Below, in pieces: positions 5,925 to 9,384 of a stretch of DNA of 9,384 nt (the stretch's first letter is position 1; each line of letters starts with the position of its first letter). This stretch comes from Acidobacteriota bacterium (lineage in GTDB: Bacteria > Acidobacteriota > Terriglobia > Bryobacterales > Bryobacteraceae). The notes under the pieces were generated by a model that saw only the letters and a program-made list of their open reading frames with translations, did no database searches and had not been told where the DNA came from. The stretch lies in the NCBI GenBank assembly GCA_021788955.1, contig JAJYKC010000047.1, positions 1 through 9,384 on the forward strand. Direction: 5' to 3'. The position numbers and the translations under genes are program-made.

Positions 5925-6494
5925 CTACGTTCCGGCTGGTGGTTTCTTATTGTCCCGTAGATGAGTTATATAGACTGTTCCCACCTGCGAAAGAGTAATG
6001 AGCGTAATCAAGAACTGAAAGAAGCTATAAGTACACGTGAACGTGAGGACGCCAGCGGCCCACCTATACTGTAGGGAAGCACCATAGGGCATCAACGACT
6101 GGCCCTTGGGAGCGAACAGTACAGCTCCTACTAAACCGACGATAGAGAGCCAATGACAAACCGCCGTCCACGAGAACACGAACAGCAAGTCTGAATACGA
6201 ATCGTGGCGTAGGTGCTTCGGTTTCGACTGGACAAGATGCTCCGCGAAAACTCTATCAGGCAACGTCAGTGAAACTGTCAGCCCAGCAACACAAAAACCA
6301 AGGGCTATGGCAGCGTAAGAAAGAAGAACGGGCGCGACGTCTGCCACCTTTGGATTCTCATGAAATACGACTTCACTCTTAAGCGCGACGGCGAGCGCAG
6401 TAATGATCGCCAACACGACCTCGGACGTAAGCACGATTTCGCCTAGCCGGGTGCCCACCTCCTGATGAAGGTACTGCCACAACGTCTTTAGCAT
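5925..6494 (-). CDS. Four-helix inner-membrane protein (possible effector of a two-gene system)
   Basis: This 189-aa protein has four predicted membrane segments at about residues 22-39, 54-78, 103-127 and 146-170, and no cleavable signal. The loop after TM2 is basic (KPKHLRH) and the C-terminal tail is also basic (HLRDNKKPP), so both ends are probably cytoplasmic. Its ATG overlaps the TGA of the upstream 290-aa gene by one base (TGATG at 6494), and its ribosome site GAGGAG lies inside that gene, so the two are translationally coupled. I see no catalytic motif. A small four-helix membrane protein coupled to a soluble partner matches the RexB half of phage lambda RexAB and other membrane effectors of abortive infection. 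This is architectural similarity, not sequence homology that I can demonstrate. Confidence 0.75.
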   Translation of the reverse strand: MLKTLWQYLHQEVGTRLGEIVLTSEVVLAIITALAVALKSEVVFHENPKVADVAPVLLSYAAIALGFCVAGLTVSLTLPDRVFAEHLVQSKPKHLRHDSYSDLLFVFSWTAVCHWLSIVGLVGAVLFAPKGQSLMPYGASLQYRWAAGVLTFTCTYSFFQFLITLITLSQVGTVYITHLRDNKKPPAGT

Positions 6495-7366
6495 CAGCTC
6501 TCCTCTGATGTCAGACTCTTCAGATACGCCAGCATTTCCGCTTCGATTTCGGCGTCCACGACATGCCCAGCGGCATTCCGGCCAACCCGAACCTTTCGAT
6601 GCTCAATGAACCGTGCCAGCGTAATCGTGGTCTCGGTTTTCTCACCGAGTCGCGTGCCTTTCACCATCGCACCGCGAAATATCGAGAGCGGTTCTCTCAC
6701 TAGCAGTTTGATGAAACCCACAACGCCACGGTTCTTGTCGATGCTCTCCTTGCGTTCCGCGAAGACGGTGACATCGATGAAGTGCCCACGCGATTCGTCG
6801 GCCAGGTCCGTCATGTGATCCTTGTGGTCAGTCCAACTGACGTTCGGGCGAGAGAGCTTGAGACTGGCGACCCTAATGCGGCCAAACCTATTGATTTCGT
6901 GGACGAAATCTTCGCAAACACGTGGATTTAGGTCAAGCGCGAGAGTATCATCCGCCAATTCGGCTCGTGCAACCTGTTCGAGGAGATCGGCGATGTCCGC
7001 CGCTTTGGCCCCGCGTCCGTTGAGCTCAATTACGGCCGTTCGGCTCTTTGCGTCGATCACGGCGTGCGTCTTCTGTACGAGCACGTCCCCAGGGGATAGT
7101 TTCCCTTGGCGCTCTTGCATGGACTGCGCATTCAGGAACAGCGGATCGGTGTTTATATCGCCCTCGTACGCCCATAGAGTTACAAGGTCGCCCTTGATAG
7201 ACATATGCGGTATAGCAACCATGCGGCCACCAACTACGCGGGCTCGTTCGTTAGGCTGCAAGTTCGCCAGTCGCGCGAACAATAAACCGTAATCAACGGC
7301 GCCCGATTCGACGTGCGCGTGGACTGAAAACGCTTGGAGGTTTTTCGTTGCGCTCTGTTTTGGCAT
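6494..7366 (-). CDS. 290-aa cytoplasmic protein, RexA/DUF4747-like candidate
   Basis: A soluble protein without membrane segments. The order of elements is: an N-terminal sandwich-like region (VDYGLLFARLANLQPNERARVVGGRMVAI); an acidic strand-rich part (WAYEGDINTDPLFLN); a segment HAVIDAKSRTAVIELNGRGAKAADIADLLEQ (101-131) whose 'hhhD...hhhhE.N..G....hh..L' pattern recurs in RexA/DUF4747-type proteins; IRVASLKLSRPNVSW (164-178); RGHFIDVTVFAER (193-205); and FRGAMVKGTRLGEKTETTITL (230-250). RexA is about 280 residues, similar to this length. The ATG at 7366 has only a weak GAG as ribosome site. The gene leads a tight operon with the membrane protein. I infer a sensor role for it in a two-component exclusion or defence cassette; homology is unproven. 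Confidence 0.6.
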   Translation of the reverse strand: MPKQSATKNLQAFSVHAHVESGAVDYGLLFARLANLQPNERARVVGGRMVAIPHMSIKGDLVTLWAYEGDINTDPLFLNAQSMQERQGKLSPGDVLVQKTHAVIDAKSRTAVIELNGRGAKAADIADLLEQVARAELADDTLALDLNPRVCEDFVHEINRFGRIRVASLKLSRPNVSWTDHKDHMTDLADESRGHFIDVTVFAERKESIDKNRGVVGFIKLLVREPLSIFRGAMVKGTRLGEKTETTITLARFIEHRKVRVGRNAAGHVVDAEIEAEMLAYLKSLTSEES

Positions 7367-7595
7367 GTCACTCGATTTACAACGTATTTGGTTTTGTCGT
7401 GCACGATCACAAAGATGGATTAGAAGCGGTAGAGCTACCCCATTGAAATCGCTTGTAGCAACCCGCTGACCCGTAGCGTCCCAACCCGTTAACCAACCTT
7501 GGCCTTGCCCAGAGTGCCGGAATTTCTGTGGCGATTCTCGCGGAAAGGAGCGATAACAATTCCGTCAGCGTTTCGCGCCGACACAAGGAGGCGTC
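7367..7595. promoter_or_regulatory. Divergent intergenic/promoter region
   Basis: This region separates the minus-strand operon from the plus-strand small genes and should hold both promoters. The palindrome TCGTGCACGA (7397-7406) lies about 30 bases upstream of the 290-aa gene and could be an operator. A weak minus-strand promoter candidate, TTGTGA then 17 bases then AAATAC, lies across about 7383-7411. For the plus strand, AAGGAGG at 7585-7591 is a strong ribosome site. No further gene is visible. Confidence 0.35.
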
Positions 7596-7688
7596 ATCGC
7601 CACGTCACAGATCTTAGAAAACGCTCGCCGCTCCCGGCGGAAACCACGTCAGGAACCCATCCCGCCAGAGACTGAGGGCCTGGCATGA
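7596..7688 (+). CDS. Possible 30-aa peptide with ATC at the start position
   Basis: AAGGAGG (7585-7591) is followed four bases later by ATC, then an open frame reading ATSQILENARRSRRKPRQEP and ending PIPPETEGLA. Its TGA (7686-7688) overlaps the ATG of the next gene as ATGA, a classic coupling arrangement. The frame upstream is open back to a TAA (about 7554) but has no ATG, GTG or TTG. The basic-then-acidic, proline-rich composition looks coding. It may be a real small protein using a rare start, or one whose ATG was mutated. Confidence 0.35.
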   Translation: MATSQILENARRSRRKPRQEPIPPETEGLA

Positions 7689-7960
7689 ACCCTCGATTCG
7701 ATCCTGGGATAATCGTCGCGACGCCGGGAGCGTTGGAGGCGCTGACGCTTGCCGGAGAAACGCCAGCGGCGTTTCTGTGCCGTCACGTCGGCGGCGACTG
7801 GGGCGATCTGGACGAGGAGGATCGAGCAGAGAACGAGCTTTCCTTGCAGGAAGGCTTCCGCCTGCTCTCGGCTTACCGACTGCGTGACGGGACGAGAATC
7901 TGGATCATCACGGAGGCTGATCGCTCATCGACCACGATTCTCTTACCACGAGAATACTGA
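7685..7960 (+). CDS. Conserved mobile-element protein, 91 aa
   Basis: I recognise the pattern of this family: an ATPGAL block near the N-terminus, then 'H..GDWGDLDEEDRAEN', 'G.RLLSAY', 'IWIITEADRSSTTILLP.EY'. Such proteins of about 90 residues are common on plasmids and genomic islands of GC-rich environmental bacteria and are often left as hypothetical, sometimes mis-annotated as a restriction subunit. The biochemical function is unknown to me. The acidic N-terminal half and beta-rich end suggest a small single-domain protein. The ATG at 7685 overlaps the stop of the 30-aa frame upstream. A perfect 9-bp inverted repeat lies inside the gene (7756-7776). Confidence 0.8.
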   Translation: MNPRFDPGIIVATPGALEALTLAGETPAAFLCRHVGGDWGDLDEEDRAENELSLQEGFRLLSAYRLRDGTRIWIITEADRSSTTILLPREY

Positions 7961-8035
7961 CTTGCGAACGGCGGTCCTCCTGAACGCCATGCGACAACGC
8001 GGACCGAATACCACGATAGGAGAAGAACAAACGTT

Positions 8036-8494
8036 ATGCCCAAAAAGGTTTGGATTTCCCTGCCGCTGATCACGTCATCTGAGGCTGGTGACGCCTCCAT
8101 CGTCAGCTTTCTGAAGGGAGGTGTAAAGAAAAACCTCGAAGTCGAGGTTGCCGCCTTCATCACGAAGTCGCTTATGGACAAGAACGTCCCGTTCGGTATC
8201 GACTTCGACTCGTGCGGCGTTGACCGCGCTCTCGTGATTGAGGCTTTGCCGAAACGGTTGCAGAAGATCCTGGGTGCCGCGATTCCCCTCGTCGCCGAAC
8301 CGGGCGAGGTTGCGCCCAGCGAGGTCGCAGGGCAAGTCGAGGAGGCAGACGCAATCGAGCACGCAGCGGAAGTCCAGAAAACAGCGCAAGTCGAACAGCC
8401 GGGAGCCGCCGTGGAAGTTGCAGAGGTCGAGGAGGTCGCAGCGGACCTTGTTGGCGGTGACGGCGGCCCGGACGGGTCTTCGGAGCCGCGTTAA
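8036..8494 (+). CDS. Hypothetical protein, 152 aa, folded N-terminus and acidic Ala/Glu/Val tail
   Basis: I do not recognise this protein. Residues 1-85 look folded (VWISLPLITSSEAGDASIV, FLKGGVKKNLEVEVAAFITKSL, FGIDFDSCGVDRALVIEALPKRLQ). Residues about 88-150 are a low-complexity tail of Ala, Val and Glu with 'EVAE/EVEE' words, strongly acidic and likely disordered. AGGAGAAGAA lies upstream of the ATG, with long spacing for the AGGAGA part. The gene follows the 91-aa gene by 75 bp in the same direction and is probably part of the same transcript. It converges with the XRE gene. Acidic tails occur in DNA-mimic and chaperone-like proteins; that is only a possibility here. Confidence 0.65.
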   Translation: MPKKVWISLPLITSSEAGDASIVSFLKGGVKKNLEVEVAAFITKSLMDKNVPFGIDFDSCGVDRALVIEALPKRLQKILGAAIPLVAEPGEVAPSEVAGQVEEADAIEHAAEVQKTAQVEQPGAAVEVAEVEEVAADLVGGDGGPDGSSEPR

Positions 8495-8610
8495 CGGGCT
8501 TGGTGGCCTTAGGCTCAGGCGGGCAAGGGTCAAGGCTCGAAGCGAGGTCCCTGAGGCCCGCAAGGCCGAAGAACGCAGCTTCCCGGCGCTGACCGAACGC
8601 GCTGATTTAG

Positions 8611-8904
8611 CTACGGCCCCTTTGGACCTCGTGGCTGGGGCCGACTGGCCGAAGGCGGGCGGTTCGCCAGCAAGTCGGTGCGTCTTTCGAGGCCGGAAAG
8701 CAACTGCGAAAGGGTGATGCCGAGAGCCTTGGATACCCTAGCGAGATTGGAGAAGCTGATGTTGGATTCGCCGCGTTCAATGGTTCCCATGAACGTACGG
8801 TGGACCCCGCACAAATCGGCGAACGCCTCTTGCGAATATCCCTGCTTGAGTCGAAGCTCCCGAACCCGTTGCCCCAATGCCGTCAGGATCTCTTGCACTT
8901 CCAC
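8611..8904 (-). CDS. XRE-family transcriptional regulator, 97 aa
   Basis: A small helix-turn-helix repressor. Residues 9-67 form a typical Cro/C1 domain: LGQRVRELRLKQGYSQEAFA, DLCGVHRTFMGTIERGE (recognition region), SNLARVSKALGITLSQLL. The C-terminal 30 residues are basic, proline-rich and probably disordered. Its length and single domain resemble phage, plasmid and restriction-modification controller proteins; no methylase or endonuclease gene lies in the window. The start is GTG at 8904 (or GTG 8898). No Shine-Dalgarno sequence precedes either, so translation may be leaderless or weak. The start codon lies within a perfect inverted repeat (8896-8917), which suggests autoregulation. Confidence 0.85.
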   Translation of the reverse strand: MEVQEILTALGQRVRELRLKQGYSQEAFADLCGVHRTFMGTIERGESNISFSNLARVSKALGITLSQLLSGLERRTDLLANRPPSASRPQPRGPKGP

Positions 8905-8917
8905 GAGTGTGGAAGTG
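8896..8917. promoter_or_regulatory. Inverted repeat, putative XRE operator
   Basis: CACTTCCAC-GAGT-GTGGAAGTG is a perfect 9-bp inverted repeat with a four-base spacer. It covers the proposed GTG start of the XRE gene (8902-8904). A dimeric HTH protein bound there would block its own expression. Confidence 0.5.
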
Positions 8918-8930
8918 TGCTAGCGTATGC

Positions 8931-8969
8931 GTCTACAGCGTTAGCATAGACACTGTTTACGTAGACTAC
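8931..8969. promoter_or_regulatory. Phased GTCTAC/GTAGAC half-sites in the divergent promoter
   Basis: GTCTAC (8931-8936), ATAGAC (8946-8951) and GTAGAC (8961-8966) are spaced exactly 15 bp apart, the last inside the small palindrome GTAG-A-CTAC (8961-8969). They lie between the XRE gene and the divergent 9004 gene and may be further regulator sites. Confidence 0.3.
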
Positions 8970-8996
8970 GGCGGGCGGCTTCAAACAGCCTCCGCC
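8970..8996. repeat. Imperfect hairpin just upstream of the 9004 gene
   Basis: GGCGG-gc-GGCT, loop TCAAAC, AGCC-t-CCGCC: nine paired positions with a small internal asymmetry. It ends seven bases before the ATG at 9004, where a ribosome site would be expected. Confidence 0.35.
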
Positions 8997-9003
8997 TACA
9001 TAT

Positions 9004-9309
9004 ATGACAGAACGAAGCGATACCGGAATCAAGCTCGGCTGCGCAGTCGTACTTCTAGCAGCGGTAGGCATTGTCGTCGTGGTCAACAACCGTAGTACGA
9101 ACGATCATGGACTGTCCAGTTCCAGCAATGGGAACATCGCCTCGCTGCCCCGTCCGGACGATCCAGGGGTGGCAAGTTCAGCGCAGGCGACCAGCCAACC
9201 TCCGGAGGTCCGAAGCCCTACGGCTGACCGCATCAGCGTTCTATTAGCGGGAGAACTGTATCCGTCAGACCAACCACATCTTTCCAGACAGCACCCGTGT
9301 TTGATGTAG
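9004..9309 (+). CDS. Small membrane-anchored protein, 101 aa (possibly frameshifted)
   Basis: The N-terminus MTERSDTGIKLG is followed by one hydrophobic helix (CAVVLLAAVGIVVVV, about residues 13-27). A Ser/Asn/Pro-rich exported segment then looks disordered. This is the layout of a signal-anchored periplasmic protein of unknown role. No Shine-Dalgarno sequence precedes the ATG and a hairpin lies just upstream. The last 25 residues before the TAG (9307-9309) look less natural. A different frame, open from 9228 to the window end, reads TSFQTAPVFDVVGVWTNNNN, so the true protein may switch frames and run off the edge. It is divergent from the XRE gene. Confidence 0.4.
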   Translation: MTERSDTGIKLGCAVVLLAAVGIVVVVNNRSTNDHGLSSSSNGNIASLPRPDDPGVASSAQATSQPPEVRSPTADRISVLLAGELYPSDQPHLSRQHPCLM

Positions 9310-9384
9310 TGGGAGTGTGGACGAACAACAACAACGACCAGGGCGGCGGCGAAGCCGTGAAGAAGCCGATCGGCTGGCGGCCGA

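Noticed and set aside
6822..7292. Plus-strand 156-aa frame antisense to the 290-aa gene
   Set aside because: Ser/Arg-rich shadow; the minus strand is coupled to the membrane gene and reads as a normal protein.
8238..8717. Plus-strand 159-aa frame overlapping the 152-aa gene and the XRE gene
   Set aside because: It overlaps two better-supported genes and has no ribosome site; its later part (around 8520-8640) looks faintly protein-like but has no start of its own.
8611..8904. Restriction-modification controller protein
   Set aside because: The XRE domain and operator-like repeat fit, but no methylase or endonuclease gene is present in the window, so the specific label is not supported.

Overview
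Organism and setting. The window is moderately GC-rich, densely coded and bacterial. Several proteins (the serine recombinase with an IYARYSSDQQ N-terminus, the HTH protein ending in a TLRIPESV motif, the 91-residue 'ATPGAL...ITEADRSSTTILLP' protein) resemble families I associate with Acidobacteria of the Solibacter/Bryobacter type. That placement is an inference from memory. The content is accessory DNA: a site-specific recombinase, a primase-helicase, plasmid-type small proteins, two HTH regulators and several unknown genes, with no core metabolic gene, rRNA or tRNA. An integrative or plasmid-like element, or the remains of one, fits best.

Layout. 1-1013 (minus): large serine recombinase, apparently with a CTG start and broken by a frameshift at the zinc-ribbon. 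1014-1336: intergenic, with hairpins. 1337-1960 (minus): unknown 207-aa protein. 1961-2297: mostly non-coding, with a perfect 10-bp-stem hairpin. 2482-4572 (plus): PrimPol-like plus DUF3987-type primase-helicase whose first catalytic acidic pair reads N-x-N. 4572-4795: inverted pair of 9-bp iteron arrays around a DnaA-box-like site, starting at the primase-helicase stop codon; this looks like a replication origin. 4903-5231 (plus): small acidic protein split over three frames by two apparent one-base insertions. 5256-5284: strong hairpin. 5538-7366 (minus): a tight operon of a 290-aa cytoplasmic protein, a 189-aa four-helix membrane protein overlapping it by one base, and a 120-aa HTH protein. 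7596-8494 (plus): a possible 30-aa peptide, a conserved 91-aa protein and a 152-aa protein with an acidic tail. 8611-8904 (minus): XRE regulator with a perfect inverted repeat over its start. 9004-9309 (plus): small membrane-anchored protein.

How it may work together. The primase-helicase and the iteron/DnaA-box region immediately 3' of it form a candidate self-contained replicon, similar in layout to phage-satellite rep-ori modules. The recombinase would have handled integration or excision. The soluble-plus-membrane pair at 5925-7366 recalls the lambda RexA/RexB exclusion system in architecture and is the best candidate for an undescribed defence or exclusion cassette. The XRE gene probably controls itself and perhaps its divergent neighbour.

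State of the locus. Several genes carry lesions: a CTG start and a GT duplication in the recombinase, two single-T insertions in the small acidic gene, and an ATC in place of a start codon in the 30-aa frame. Either the element is decaying or the assembly has consensus indels. Raw reads would decide.
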